The notes under the pieces are model-generated. The model worked only from the letters and a program-made list of their open reading frames with translations, did not search any database and was not told where the DNA came from. Positions 43,127 to 56,500 of a DNA stretch of 64,000 nucleotides are shown one piece after another; positions within the stretch are counted from its first letter, which is position 1; every line of letters starts with the position of its first letter. Location of the stretch: assembly GCF_000143415.4 (NCBI RefSeq), contig NW_003314278.1:2362315-2426314 (forward strand), written 5' to 3'. This stretch comes from Selaginella moellendorffii (lineage: Eukaryota; Streptophyta; Lycopodiopsida; Selaginellales; Selaginellaceae). A program made the translations under genes and the position numbers.

Positions 43127-46100
43127 AGGTGATTGGGTGGGGTAAAACAAGTTAAACGCCTTCTTTTCGTTTCACACCGGAAGAGAGAGAGTGCCGCGCA
43201 TGCATGCATCCATCCCACATTCAGCCATCCCCATCCATCCAAGATTTTATCTTCCTGCCACGCAAGCACTGACGTGGCTGGTGCTTTCACTGTGCACGTC
43301 AGCGATACCGCCAGCGTGGAGAAAGGTCCCCACTTTCTCGCGCAAAAGCAGAGCCAAGAAAAGCTTGCATTGATATGAAACAATGAATTCAAAGGCTTAC
43401 ATCACATTGAAAACAGCCAGGGATGAGAATCTCGCAGTTGCAAGCTATTTTTGACCTAATCGGCATTGATACGTTAACATGGAGGAGGAGCAATCACGCC
43501 TTTACAACAGGAATATCATACACTTGCAATAATGAATTGATCTACCAAAAGCAACGACGCAAACAGTTGATAGATTGCCCCCCAGATACGCAATGAGTCC
43601 ACCTTCTTAGGGTTGGCATTTTGACTTGGGGGAATCATTTTATCTTTTCCTCGACTCCCGATCGAAATCAGCTTGAATCACATCATTTGCGGCATGGAAT
43701 TTCAAAGGCCATGGTACTGGCCGCGGGGGCAATCATAGGTTTCCCACTTTGTTCAACCTACTCACGTGCGCTTGCAAGTTAAGAAATCCCCACTGTTGAT
43801 CATCGTTCCCATAAATCTAGTGCTTTTCTCATGTACTAAGTTCATTGCAATGGGACATTCCCAAACCCGCACATTGTCAAGTTCCATGGCGGATCACCAG
43901 TGACCTAGTTTCCGCTAGACCCCCTTTTGAAATTTTCAGTCTCCATCTCTCTCTCGCCATACAAAGTTACACCAAAGCAAGGCAAGTGGTCTTTTTCCTT
44001 GCCAGCTGGTTAAGTAAGGCCAAAGCAAATTCTTATGTTTTACCAACCCCCACTGGCAAAAGTAAAATTTCGCTTGTCTCTTGATGATCCATCCCCACTA
44101 CCATATCAAGAATGAGGATTGAAATGTTGCCATCAAGCAACGTCTCATGGACATCATGTGGCCATTTCCTTTTTGGCTTTGCAGCTGCCCGCGAAGCTTT
44201 GACGTCATGTATGCATCCCTACAAAGATCACTACCATCATCCATGATGTATGCATATTTCCATGGTTGGTAGTTTTTAATCACTTGCGACCCTCCCCAGA
44301 ACTCGTCGGTTAAACCATAGCCTTTTGGGTCCGGAATAGAATGAGGTACCTACGTATAGTCTAGTAACGTCCGGGCGTGCCGTACCAACCCCCCATGGTA
44401 GATTTTCTCCCTTCAATCACCAAGGTTTAAGCTAATCATCTCCTCAATCATGGAGGCAATTTTTTTGTGCTCGAGTGTGAATTATAAAAACTTTGGGAGT
44501 TTGCGTTTTCGATACGTATTCCGAGGCCGGTCGTATGTACCAACCCAAATCCCTATGGCACCTGTGCGAGATATGTTAAATGCATGTGCTATGAGCCTAT
44601 AGCTTAAACCTTGCTTGCACCATCGCCGCCGGCGCGTCTCCGGCTGCCACGTGTGAGCCGTCACCGCCACTGGCACCGCCCTTTTCCATACATAATGCGA
44701 TCGAGCGGCCTATAGACTACTGGCGGGGATTTGCCACGTGGGACGCCCCCTACGTTAGCGATTGCGTGGCGCGCTGTGTGTTTGGTATCTATGTCGGATC
44801 CTTTGCATGTGTGTGTGTGTGGTTGTGATATTGTAAAATCCCCACCTTTTCCAAGATTTAAAAAATCGATCACTATATGCTTGCCATATGCTCTGGATAT
44901 CGCAAATCAGCAAACCGGAGCGTACATTCGTTGGTGTTTCTTTTCGCTTTTCCCTTTTGATTTCTTTTTTATTTTTTATTTGGGCCGCGTTGGTACGGCC
45001 CCGGCTAAAAGCCAAATCAGCAGCAGAGTCAGGTGGTCGTGGCTGCCGTCACGCAACCACGTCAGTGGGGATGACAGGATTTGTCCGCCCACGCGCCCCA
45101 GCCCTAAATTTTGCAAAGTTAGTCAGCCCTAAGTGTGTGACGCGCGCGTGCGCTTGCGTCGCTCTCCCTGCCTTGCATGTTTTCGATTTCTTACGCCCTC
45201 GAGCCGATTTAAAACGGAGGGCGTAAGAAATCGCAAAAAAACATTGACCGTCCGGAAATTTTCTGCCTGCATGAAGTAAACAAGGATCTTGGTGTGGTGG
45301 CGCGATCTTCCAGGGAGCTAATTTGTGAGAAGCTAATAGGAGGAATTGGGGTTAATACGAGGAAAGCAGCAACAACCAGAACACTGATGGATGATGGATG
45401 GAGAAAGGTCTCCTGCTGTTGAGATTCTCTCCATTAAAGGCGCGGGAAATGAATTGGGCGAGCAAGCAAGGACGTAGACGCCGACGGGCGGACGGGGTGG
45501 GAGGGATGTGGAGTCAGGGGGTCGTCTCATCTCATCGTTGAATTCTCTCTTTGGAAGGGGAGATTTGATGTGGAAATCCGTGCAGAGAATGGAGCAATCT
45601 TTTTAGGGCTAGGGTGGTGGTGGTGGCACCATTTTCTTGATTCGCCCACCGTCATTCCATAGCCGCCCTCGCCGCCTTTGCGAGGAATCTGGAATGCGGC
45701 CGGTACGAACGGACGGACGATTCCCAACGGACGGACAGAGGCCGTCGCGGAACAAGGACGGCGCCGGACACTCGTGGAATATCCCACGTATGTTCCTTTT
45801 TAAATTTTTTGTAATTGCGCGCTCTCAACGGTCAAGAAGAGGGAATGGGAAATTTTTCCAAAATCCCACTGGCAAGAATTTGACAATACAACCGAATCCA
45901 GCTCTGCGCTTGCTTGCAATGCTTACGATCAAATCCCATTCTCCGATGCGCAATTGACAGACATGCCACACAGGAAATATATATCTACTTGTCGATGTTG
46001 TTTGCTGTTGATGATTTGTCAAGGTGACGCAAGACTTTACCCATTGTTTTAGAATGAGAACCGCCCAGCTTGTCAAAGACAGGGACGAGATTGTAAACTA

Positions 46101-46574
46101 GAGAACAACTTGTGTCTTTCGATCTGTTTTTTACGGCTGTTTTTTACCTACCAGAGTCATGTTCCTGATGACGCAAGAGATCTCTCGAGCTAGATCTAAT
46201 CGAGAATAGCTTTGTAGTCCGTGCGGCATACGGACTTTCGGCTATCACAGGGGGAATAGCAGCTTTGCTCCTTGTGCATTCTAATCACACAAAACCCCAA
46301 AAGCCCCCAACACCAGTGATCTATAGATACATTGCATGTACCAATGGAGACAAAAATACTCCCAGCATTTGAGAGATCGAAGCTAGCAATCATCAAATTA
46401 ATGCGGCCACCCCAAATGTTTCGCAATCCAGTCAAAGCTTGGGGTGGAAAGTTGCGTAAACAAATCAGGCCTGTTTTGAAGAAGTCGCTCCAAGGTCTGA
46501 AGGACACGATTTAAGAACCAGAGACAAAAAAATAAAAGATGGAAGGATGCAAACAAAAGCTTGATACCTGCGTG
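43127..46574. other. Gene-poor stretch between glutaredoxin and TRM82 genes
   Basis: About 3.4 kb without a supported gene. Short open frames on both strands have no motif. It contains a GTGTGTGTGTGTGG run near 44808-44822 and a perfect hairpin at 45184-45233. The last few hundred bases (46200-46570) are probably 3' UTR of the TRM82 gene. No transposon ends were recognised. Confidence 0.45.
45184..45233. repeat. Perfect 17 bp inverted repeat with 16 nt spacer
   Basis: CGATTTCTTACGCCCTC (45184-45200) and GAGGGCGTAAGAAATCG (45217-45233) are exact complements. The spacer is AT-rich (GAGCCGATTTAAAACG). It lies in non-coding sequence far from any start or stop codon recognised here. Confidence 0.85.
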
Positions 46575-48492
46575 TCAGGAAGAAGTTGCCGCACGCGCCT
46601 TTTTGTCGTTGCGAGTCCGCTTTCTTTTCTCCCTGTGAGTTTCCGTGTACTGCCTCTTGGACAGTAAGTTCTTCATGGCGAGCTCGGCGGCTTGTGCAGC
46701 CTCGGCCACCGCTGCGGCCACCGAGACTGATGAGTCGGAGGGACTTCCTTGCAATACCTTGAGCATACGGTCTCCGCCAGGAACTTCGGTATCGTCCAGT
46801 GCTTCGTACGAAGACGTGGCGGGAGATTTTTGTATAACTCGGAGGCGGGTTAACGCACCAGCAGCGGAAGCTTGGGCGAGTGATGTCAATTCTGTCACCT
46901 GTTCCGGTTTCAATGCTCGATCACCGACTTCCCTTGTCTCTGCTGCACCAGCAACGAGCCACAGCCTTTCTTTTCTATCGAATTGTAAACCGGTCGGGCA
47001 TATAGGTTCTTGCCAAGAGATTTTCTAACAAGACAAAAACAGTCAAGAAAAGAAAAGAAAAACCATACCTGAAGAAACAAAAGCTTTTTGATACCGAAGT
47101 CACAACGAAGTAGGATCACACCTGTAAGCCTATGCTTTGCAAAACAGTCAGTTAGTATATGCATGACGCAGGTACCAGAAACAGACACCTCTCAATTGTA
47201 GAAGCTACTACAGATCCGCTGGCTGACGTGTTGACAACGGCAGGAGCAACAAATGTATCGGTTTTATCAGTCTGTCCACAACAAAAGGACTTGAGACAAG
47301 GCAGATATATAGCAAAAATAGCAGAAAAGACCTGTAAGAGGTTGAAAATATTAATTGTATCCAGCAGGTGCCCCGAAACATGATCCCATAGACGAATCTG
47401 TGTTGGGAAAGTACATGCAAAAAAATTGGTTGTAAATCGAATGTTTAAACTTACCGTAGAGTCGCCTCCTCCGGAAACTAATAACGCTTCTGACGATCCA
47501 TCACCCACAAATGCAAGGCAAGATACAAAACTGTAACAAGTTTAGCCCATGTCCACAAAGACAGACGTTGATAGTTGATGTTACCTTGTGTGATCAAGAC
47601 AGAAGCTTTGGATTTCGTAAGCTCCTAGCATGGGATTCTTTGGAAGTACACTTACCTGCAAGTGTGGAAGAGTCAGCAGGGAAGAAACCAAAGAGAGCAC
47701 AGCCTACTGACACGAATTTTATAGTCTCTATCTGCCGTTACAACAAATTTGCCACAGGGAGACGTCTCCTGCAGACACCCGATTCAAGGATCAGCAAGCG
47801 AGTCAGAAGGAGAGCGAATAAACCCGACCAGGCTTGTGATTATGCTGCAGCAGTGCGCCAGAAGTTGAGCTGGTTCTTCGTTTGTGTCACTTTTGTCGTG
47901 CGCCAGAGTTGGGATAACATAAACCACTCCAAATTTGTCCGCGACCAACAGCCACTGGCCATCCCGACTGAAAGCCACAGCGCTGGTTTTCTTGTTCACA
48001 GGTCTGTAAGAGTGCTTAAAATGACGCTTCCAAAAAACATGAAGAAGAAGAAGAAGAAGAAGAAGAAAGATAAGTTACATGGTTTTCGAGCACTTCCACG
48101 AGAATGTATCCCAAAGCTTGACGAGCTTATCGTCCCCGGCGGACGCGAAGAATGCACCGTCGTGACTAAATCCAGAAGCTCGAATCGCAGCGCGGTGGCC
48201 GGAAGAATCATCAACTGGAGTCACCGCTTCATTGCTCCTGGAAATAAATCACTCAGCCTCGCAAGCGCCAAGAGCGGAATTCTTACTCTAGATCGAAGAC
48301 TCGAAATCCAGCTCCCACTGAGACCACAATCGCGCGAGAATTGGGGTGAATGCTGATAATCGCTGGAGCCATAGCCTGGCTTTGCGAGCCCGGATGGAAT
48401 TGATCCTCACAAACCTCTTTCTCCTCCTCATCCTCGAGCTCGTCCTTGTCTCCTTCCGCTTCCGCCGTCGCCAAATCCTCCTCTCCAGCCAT
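46575..48492 (-). CDS. TRM82: TRM82/WDR4-like WD40 subunit of tRNA (guanine-N7) methyltransferase
   Basis: About ten exons on the minus strand. Start MAGEEDLATAEAEGDKDELE at 48492, stop TGA at 46575, about 475 residues. Family segments in order: PAIISIHPNSRAIVVSVGAGFRVFDLE; WD repeats with ASAGDDKLVKLWD; VAFSRDGQWLLVADKFGVVY; FVVTADRDYKIRVSVLP, then GAYEIQSFCLDHTR (the most diagnostic part); LVSGGGDST, then RLWDHVSGHLLDTI; KISWQEPICPTGLQF; and a basic Lys/Arg tail (KRKRTRNDKKARA). TRM82 is the non-catalytic partner of TRM8/METTL1, which makes m7G46 in tRNA; the nuclear location is known from yeast and animals. An intron near 48003-48085 carries a CTT microsatellite. The exon 3/4 junction uses a weak donor (GTCGGG) and is the least certain. 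It is divergent from calmodulin by 182 bp. Confidence 0.88.
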
Positions 48493-49385
<893 letters not shown>

Positions 49386-49949
49386 TCAAGTTTGCTCGCG
49401 TCGTCCTCGTTCTTTTTTTTTCTCCTTTTTTCCCCCACTCTCTTGCTTCAGCTCTCTTTGTTTTTGTTTGGAAAGTTCTTTTCTTTCTTTCATGTTAGGA
49501 CGATTTCACCACGTCGCGAAGCTTTAAATTATTGTCCTTCCTTCTCTACGTTTTTAAGATCCTTCGCTAGGTACCTAAGTAATATTTTTACACGCATTGG
49601 ATGAGCCGTGGTTGGATTATCAGTAGCTTAACGTGCGGCTTCGTACGTAGTGGCCGCCGCATTTTAATTATTATCTGGACAGTGGCGGCCGTTAGATTCT
49701 GCAGATGGACGGACGCGGTTGCGCCACGCTCAAAAACGTGATTTCCCCCTCCCTCCAAGCCCTAATTCTAGCGCACTGCTTGGGCAGGGCGCGTGGACTG
49801 GAGCCCCGCTGTTCTTCCCGAGAGAATCATCCTCGCTGGATCTGGCGCTGCTGCACTGTTCTCCTTGCAGCTAAAGAGTAAGCTGCTGCAGAGATTTCGT
49901 CCTCCTCGTCGCCCTCGGGATCTAGGCCTGGAATGAGGTGAGAGAATCG
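49386..49949. other. Spacer: calmodulin 3' UTR and TBC gene promoter
   Basis: About 560 bp; the first part is T-rich (TTCTTTTTTTTTCTCC near 49410) as in a 3' UTR. The motif AAGCCCTAATTC (49757-49768) resembles a telo-box-like leader element. No other feature recognised. Confidence 0.45.
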
Positions 49950-51545
49950 ATGAAGGCGTGCAATGGCGATGGCGATGAAGAGAAGCGATCGCGCGGCCCA
50001 GAGTTTGAGCCGGGGCCGATCCCTCCCTTGACGCCCGTGGACAAATACGGCTTCCTGAAGTCGGAGAGCGCCGCCGATGGATCCAACCCGGCGCGCGCAG
50101 CGGATCGCGACAGGTAGCGAGCCTCTGTTTGGAGTTTGTTTGATGGCATTGTCGTGTTCTTGATGGATTGGTTCTTACACGTTTTCTTCTTTTGTTTCTT
50201 CCTTGTAGAGAGGATCGAAGGCTCACAAAATGGAGAAAGATGATAGGCACAGGTGGTGCCGACTGGAGGCACTACGTAAGAAGGAAGCCCAATGTGGTAA
50301 AGCGGCGCATCAGGAAAGGTATACCAGATCGGTTGCGAGGACTTGTCTGGCAGTTGATTTCCGGGAGCCGGGACTTGCTGCTCATGAACCAAGGTGTTTA
50401 TGAGGTAGCTATGCTTTCGTTTTTTCCTTCGTTTTTCTTGAGTAGATTCCTCGTTCCTCGTTCTGTTCTTGTCTTTCCTGCTTGATGTTTAAGCTTTTCT
50501 TCTGGTGCACTGCGACTACTTTTTTTTTTTTCCACTCACGGGGATTCGTTTTTTACGCAGCAACTTGTTCTGTACGAGACTTCGTCCTCGGAGCTGGACA
50601 TTATACGGGACATATCTCGTACTTTTCCGTCGCATGTTTTCTTCCAGCAGCGGCACGGGCCTGGCCAGCGCTCGCTGTACAATGTCTTGAAGGCTTACTC
50701 CGTTTACGACAGAGATGTTGGCTATGTCCAGGTAAGAGCGACACTTTCTCACGTTTGGAAACAATGTTGTTAAGCTCCTCGATCATCCATGACCGCAGGG
50801 AATGGGTTTTTTAGCAGGCTTGCTGCTTTTGTACATGTGTGAGGAGGATGCGTTTTGGTTGCTTGTGGCGCTGTTGAAGGGCGCAGTTCATGCGCCAATG
50901 GAAGGCCTTTACTTGGTTTGTTTCATTGTTTGTTTGGACGTTCTACTGAGATCTAACTGCTTAACTCTAGGCTGGTTTGCCTTTGGTGCAACAGTATCTG
51001 TTTCAATTGGAACGGCTTGTCCGAGAGTATATCCCGAAACTTGGTGCTCATTTCGAAGAGGAAATGATAAACCCAAGCATGTACGCCAGCCAGTGGTTTA
51101 TCACTGTTTTTTCTTATTCCTTTCCGTTCCCGCTAGCTCTTCGGATATGGGACGTTTTTCTGTACGAGGTTTGTATCTCTTTCTTGCTTATCTATTTTTT
51201 TCTGAAGAGTTGCGAGGCTGCTATTATGTTGCAGGGAGTGAAGATTGTGTTTCGAGTAGGACTAGCGCTTCTGAAATACTGTCAAGATGATCTGGTCAAG
51301 CTTCCCTTCGAGAAGCTTGTCCATGCTCTCAGAAATTTCCCGGAGGATGTTCTCCAACCCAATCTTCTGCTACCGATGGCTTACTCGATCAAGGTACTCA
51401 CAACAGCATTGCTCTCAACTTCTCACACGCCTTCGCATAACAGGTTTCGAAGAGGCTGGAGGAGCTAAGGCAGGAATACGAACGCATGACTAATTTTTCT
51501 AAACCAGTGGAAGGCGCGATTGTCAAGAGAAGTTTCAGACGTTGA
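49950..51545 (+). CDS. TBC-domain Rab GTPase-activating protein
   Basis: Seven exons, 49950-50113, 50209-50404, 50561-50731, 50799-50915, 50971-51168, 51235-51393 and 51444-51545, give 368 residues. After a short N-terminal tail comes RKGIPDRLRGLVWQLISG, the classical start of a TBC domain. Both catalytic fingers are present: IIRDISRTFP (the IxxDxxR arginine) and VGYVQGMGF (the YxQ glutamine). FITVFSYSFPFPLALRIWDVFLYEG completes the domain, and a short coiled tail (RLEELRQEYERM) follows. Such proteins speed GTP hydrolysis by Rab GTPases in membrane traffic; the target Rab is unknown. It converges on the PPR gene with about 115 bp between stops. Confidence 0.93.
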
Positions 51546-51659
51546 GAGCTTGAAACAGTGGAAAGTTTCAAGCCCCACTTCCTTTTCTCTTGGCTTCCAT
51601 CTCCGAGGTCTCTGGATTTTAGTGGTAGGATCCTCTCGCGGCATTGGTAGCAAACTATG

Positions 51660-53471
51660 TTACAGTCGACCGAGATTTCCAGTGTAAGTATCGGCAACCG
51701 AGACATAGGACGAACTATCATCTCTGTTAAGCTCCAGAAGCTTTCGTGCTATCTCTCCTCCAAACTCTACGTTCTCGAGAGTTTTACACGAGGCAAGCAG
51801 CGCTCCATAATCTGGAATTCGAGGAGTGTATGGCATCGTGCGGACGAGATTGGCCGCGCATTCCAAGTGTCCAGATCGGCCCAGAATGTCCAGCATGCCG
51901 CTGTAGTGCTCCCTCAGCGGTTGGATCCCATAGTCATTCTGGAACGAAATGACCACTTGCCGTGCGATCTCCACCATGCCTTGGTGCGTGCACGCCGTGA
52001 GGACGCTCGAGATGGAAACCTCATCTGGGATTCCGGCGGCCACTTGCATCTCCCGGAAGAGCTCGATCGCTTCCCTGCCGTGCCCGGAATGCGCAGCTGC
52101 CGCGATCGCAGTGTTCCAAGATCCCAAATCGCGCTGCGGCATTCGATCGAAGATCGGGATCGCCAATTCTACGTCGCGAGTGAGCGAGGCGAGGAGGGTG
52201 TTCCAGGAATCGACATTGCGCTCCGGCATCTCGTGGAAGAGCGCCATCGCGCGGTGGGATTGCAGGTTTTGCGTGTAGGCCGCCAGCATCGCATTCCAGG
52301 AGACGAGGCTGTGGCTGGGCATGGAATCAAACAGCGATTTGGCGTCGCCCAGGTAGCCGGATCGCGAGAATGCGACGAGCAGCGTCGTCCAGGAGACTGG
52401 ATTCCTCTCCGGCATGCGATCAAACAGGAGCTTTGCTTGTTCCAGATGCCCGTTTTGGGCGTAGGCTTGCAGCATTCCCGTGGAGGAGACGACGTTTTGC
52501 TCCGGCATCGCGGAGAAGACCTTGGCGGCCTCTTCCACTCGCCCGGCTCGAGAGAATCCCACCAGGAGCGTCGTCCACGACACAATGTCCCACTCGCGCA
52601 TCCTTTCGAAGAGATCGACTGCCCTGTTCATCGAATCCTTGAGAGTGTACGCTGCTAGCATCGTGTTGATGGAGACGAGGTTTCTCTCGGGCATGGAAGC
52701 GAAGAGTTCTTCCGCAAGCTCGAGATTGTTCGTCCTAGCAGCGACGATCTCACCGATACCATCGTTGGATGTAGTAGCAAAAGCGTGAAGCAGGCCATTC
52801 CACACCACCAGCGACCATTCGGGCATCCGGTGGAGCAAAGTCACGGCCTCGACAAGATCCCCAGCCCGGGCATTTGCGATCACGATAGCGGTCCATGAGA
52901 TTATGTTTCGCTCTGGCATCAAATCGAAGATCTTTCTCGCGCCATGAAGATATTCGTTTTCAAGAAACGATCCGAGAATCGAATTGTACGTGACGGCATC
53001 CCACTCTGGCATTGAATCAAAGGTAAATTTTGCTTTATACAAATGCCCTTTTGCGTTATATGCGTCGATCATAGTTGTCCAGGAGACTATGTTTCTATAC
53101 GGCATAGCGTCAAATATTTGTTTCACTGTTTCTACTTGACCATAGTCCTTGTACGCTGTCATTATAGTCGTCCAGGATATCACTGTTTTACTTGGCATAG
53201 CATTAAAGAAAGCACTTGCTTCGTCCAAATGCCCTTTTGTGGCATATGCCGAAAGCATGATATTCCAGGAGAAAGAATTGGGTGCGTGAATGGCATCGAA
53301 GACGCGACGAGCAGCCTCGACGCTGCCGCATCGCCCATACATTTGGACGATAAGATTGGAGATGTAAGCGTCTCGTTGGCAGTTAAATCTCCCCGACGCT
53401 TCGGTGTGGAGAATTTCGGCCTCGTCGGGAGAAACGCAAGCTCGAAGGCGCTGAGCGAAGGCCTCAACCAT
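51660..53471 (-). CDS. Pentatricopeptide repeat protein, PLS type, ending in a short E1-like region
   Basis: Intronless, 603 residues, start ATG at 53471. From about residue 40 it is built of tandem PPR units of 31-35 residues with the recurring pattern FDAMPERNIVSWTTMI.AY...G; roughly 15 units. The C-terminus (PDYGALLASCKTLENVEFGG, then KLLELNRDDSSSYVSVADTY) resembles an E1 motif and stops at GNLGRL; there is no E2 or DYW deaminase domain. Plant PPRs bind organellar RNA, and the PLS type acts mainly in C-to-U editing, usually needing a DYW partner in trans when it lacks one. An organelle transit peptide is not evident at the N-terminus. It is divergent from INTS7 with 74 bp between start codons. 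Confidence 0.92.
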   Translation of the reverse strand: MVEAFAQRLRACVSPDEAEILHTEASGRFNCQRDAYISNLIVQMYGRCGSVEAARRVFDAIHAPNSFSWNIMLSAYATKGHLDEASAFFNAMPSKTVISWTTIMTAYKDYGQVETVKQIFDAMPYRNIVSWTTMIDAYNAKGHLYKAKFTFDSMPEWDAVTYNSILGSFLENEYLHGARKIFDLMPERNIISWTAIVIANARAGDLVEAVTLLHRMPEWSLVVWNGLLHAFATTSNDGIGEIVAARTNNLELAEELFASMPERNLVSINTMLAAYTLKDSMNRAVDLFERMREWDIVSWTTLLVGFSRAGRVEEAAKVFSAMPEQNVVSSTGMLQAYAQNGHLEQAKLLFDRMPERNPVSWTTLLVAFSRSGYLGDAKSLFDSMPSHSLVSWNAMLAAYTQNLQSHRAMALFHEMPERNVDSWNTLLASLTRDVELAIPIFDRMPQRDLGSWNTAIAAAAHSGHGREAIELFREMQVAAGIPDEVSISSVLTACTHQGMVEIARQVVISFQNDYGIQPLREHYSGMLDILGRSGHLECAANLVRTMPYTPRIPDYGALLASCKTLENVEFGGEIARKLLELNRDDSSSYVSVADTYTGNLGRL

Positions 53472-53545
53472 GAAATTGGGATCTCACATTGCCTACATTT
53501 GCCGCTAGAACCATTAGAGACGAGGTTTTAGGGTTTTTTGTAGCA

Positions 53546-56500
53546 ATGAAGGAGATAGGCGCCATGAAGGCGCTGGCGTGGTACCGGGAGCTCGACATGG
53601 ATTATCGATCCTTGAAAACAGGTCTGATCGATTTCTTTCTCTTCCCACCGCAGCATTCGACTCCTTCGATCTCTCTCTCAGGTGGACAATGCGAGGCGAT
53701 CATGAATCTAGCCCCGCGGCTGCTGCAGTGGAGCCTGGAGCCCCCGGCTAACCAGGCCGCCGCCGATCACTTTGGGCTGGATCCCGGCCAGGACCTAGCG
53801 TCCGCCAACGCGATCTTCTCGCGGCTCGCGGACTCTTTCAAGAATGGCAGCAATGTCATCCGGCTGTGCATTCTCAAGGTACTTCTCTATGTGTACAGAG
53901 GCCACAGGAAGGCCAGGACGTCGACTAAGTCCTTGCTTAGCGGTGAAAGGATCTCCGACTACGTCGAGGTGTTGAAGAAGGTGAAGACCGTTGCTAGGAG
54001 CACCGATCTCACAGCTCGGTGTCTCGCCATCCGGGCTCTTGGATGCTTGGCTCAGCTCGACTGTGATAGCAGTGACTTGCATCGGCTTGTTCTACTGTCG
54101 ATGGACTCCACTCACGAGCAGGAGGTAGTACGTTTGATTTGATCCTGCTGCTGTGAAAACTTGGTTCCTTGGTTTTTTAATTTGTAGGTGGAGGCTGCAT
54201 TCTTTGCCGCGGGGTGTTTCTCCGAGAACTCGCCATCTTTTGCTGCTATGTGCTCCAGAAAGCTGAAGGATGTATTGGAAACATCAACTAGCCTCGACTT
54301 TGCGGCAATTCGTGTTTTGTCCAAAATGTGGATATCATCTGCAGTGGCGGCTGACGTTCACAAGGCAAGAGTTTGTTTGTTCTGTTTTTTCTTGTGGAAT
54401 TGCTAATTTTTTTGTGTGCTTGTTTAAACTAGTTTGGAGAAGAGATGCTGCTTAAGCATCCCAACGACGAGGTTGCAAAGGTGACGCTAGCTGCTCTGAG
54501 CAACCTCGCCGGGAAGGCGAAATTATTACTTCCATCTCACGTTCGTCTGCTACTGGAGTATGCCAATTCGGATCGTGGAGCGTCTGTCCAGATGCTTTCG
54601 CTGGTTTATCTGACCAAGTTATTACCTCAATCGATATATTACTTGGAATCTGTGGAGCAGGAGCTTGTGCCGCTCTTTACAGTGGTCAAAGATACGAACA
54701 AGCCTTCCGTGATACGCTGCCAAGCTTTGCGTCTTCTTCAAAAGGTAACCAGCCTCTCGGCCTTCCTCCTGGTCTTTCTGTTATTGAATTTCTCCTGTGT
54801 GCAAGGTGGCAACGAATTATCCTATAGAATGTTTGAGCCAATTCATTTCTCTCGGGGAAGTGAATTCTCAAGACGGACAGTGGTCTGTCAGTTTTCAAGC
54901 GCTCCGCCTGCTCGTAGAGCTTGTTTGCAAGCTTGAGCGCTCCAGACAACCATCGGACTCGGAAGTTACTGAACTCTTGAAGAAGATATCTTCGCTACTT
55001 TGCCATCGTCTTATCACGTCTCCTGATGGTGCTGCCGTTCATTGCTACCGTTTGACTCTGAGACTGGTCGTAAACTCTACGAAAGCCTGCTATATTCTTG
55101 TGGAATCTCTTGCTCAGAAGCTTCAGTCCACTATCACGAAGGACGAAGAACAAAACGACGTCTCCGGCGATACTGTCATGCGTGACGCGACCGACGATTC
55201 ATCAAATATAACTCTACTGGAGCCTACTTGTCGCTGCTTACTTATCTGTGCGACAAACCTGGATTTGAACGACTCGAAGATGACCACCATTTGCGAGCGG
55301 GTCACACGGGTTTCTCAGCTCCTGAGCTCTTCCGGTGCTTACGATAAAGCCTACATGGGCCTACTTCCAGCGGTTTTCAAAGTATCTCTGCTTGAAGGTT
55401 TAGATACTCCAGAGTACGCGCAACAAGCTGCCGAGGCATTGGTGCAGTCATCGAAGTTCTGGCCTGCATATAAACTTGCAAAGACCGCCTGCATCTTTGG
55501 ACAGTGGGACATCGCCGAAGGCATTTACCGAGTTATCTGCGATGTAGTCACGTCCGAGGCGTGCTATTTCTGGCTCAAGGCTCTTTTACAGCTATGCTCC
55601 GCTGAAAAGCTCTGGTCTAAAACAGCAGGAGACGCAGGAAACGCGACATTTGTGGAAACAGGTTGTCAATCTCTACAGATGCTAAAATCATCGGTAAAAT
55701 CATTGGAAGCCGGAGTTCAGCTGGACAGGTCTATAGAGTTTGAGTTTCAACGTCGGTTTGTGAGGCTTCGAATCCGACTATTGCAAATCATGATGGAAGC
55801 TGTCGCGCTTTGCAACTCGGTTCTTCAACATCAGCGTGTACATGGCGGGGATCTTACTGCCAAGGGACTTCTTTTGACCTGTTACGGAAAGGCGCAGCTG
55901 ATTGCGTCAGACTTTCAGGCTCTCGCTGGGGATTTCTACATCTTAAGTATTTCCTTCATCGGCATTGACAACGGCAGCCTGGAACTTTTATACGCCAGGA
56001 TGTTTGAATCCTCTCTCCTGGCGTTTTGTACAGCTTTTGCGTTTCTACCATGGCCCAGAGACACTTGCAACGGTTTGAAACGCTCGAGGACGACGGCTTT
56101 CAGTTTCACTTACAAGGCGGACGTGTTTGAAGAAGTTGCCCACTTTATCCAGGGACGTACTATGCTGCAGCAGTTCTACGACGTGCTGGGACGCATCGCT
56201 GTTGGAGATTTACGCTACAGACGCAACGTTCCTTGGTTTAAAACACAACCAGCTACGCAGGTTGTAAAGAGTGTGTGGAAGCAGGCCTTGCATCTGAAGT
56301 TCTCCGAGTCGAACGGGGCTACGTGGACTCAGGAGAAAGGGATTCCATTCTTAAACGAAGCTATGCGTCAGCTGTTCCGTGAGGAATATGTGCTGCCTAG
56401 ATACTTCTTCAACTCGAGGTAAGCAGATATTCTACAATACTTTCTTATTAACTGAATGTTCCTCTGCTTCCAGGCCTCGAACGCAGCTGCGGTTGCATGC

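Noticed and set aside
42350-43132. 260-codon plus-strand frame upstream of the glutaredoxin gene
   Set aside because: Low-complexity purine-rich sequence antisense to the probable leader; no motif.
47511-48356. 281-codon plus-strand frame
   Set aside because: Antisense to TRM82 exons; its poly-Lys run comes from a CTT microsatellite in an intron.
51657-52658. 333-codon plus-strand frame
   Set aside because: Antisense shadow of the PPR gene at 51660-53471.
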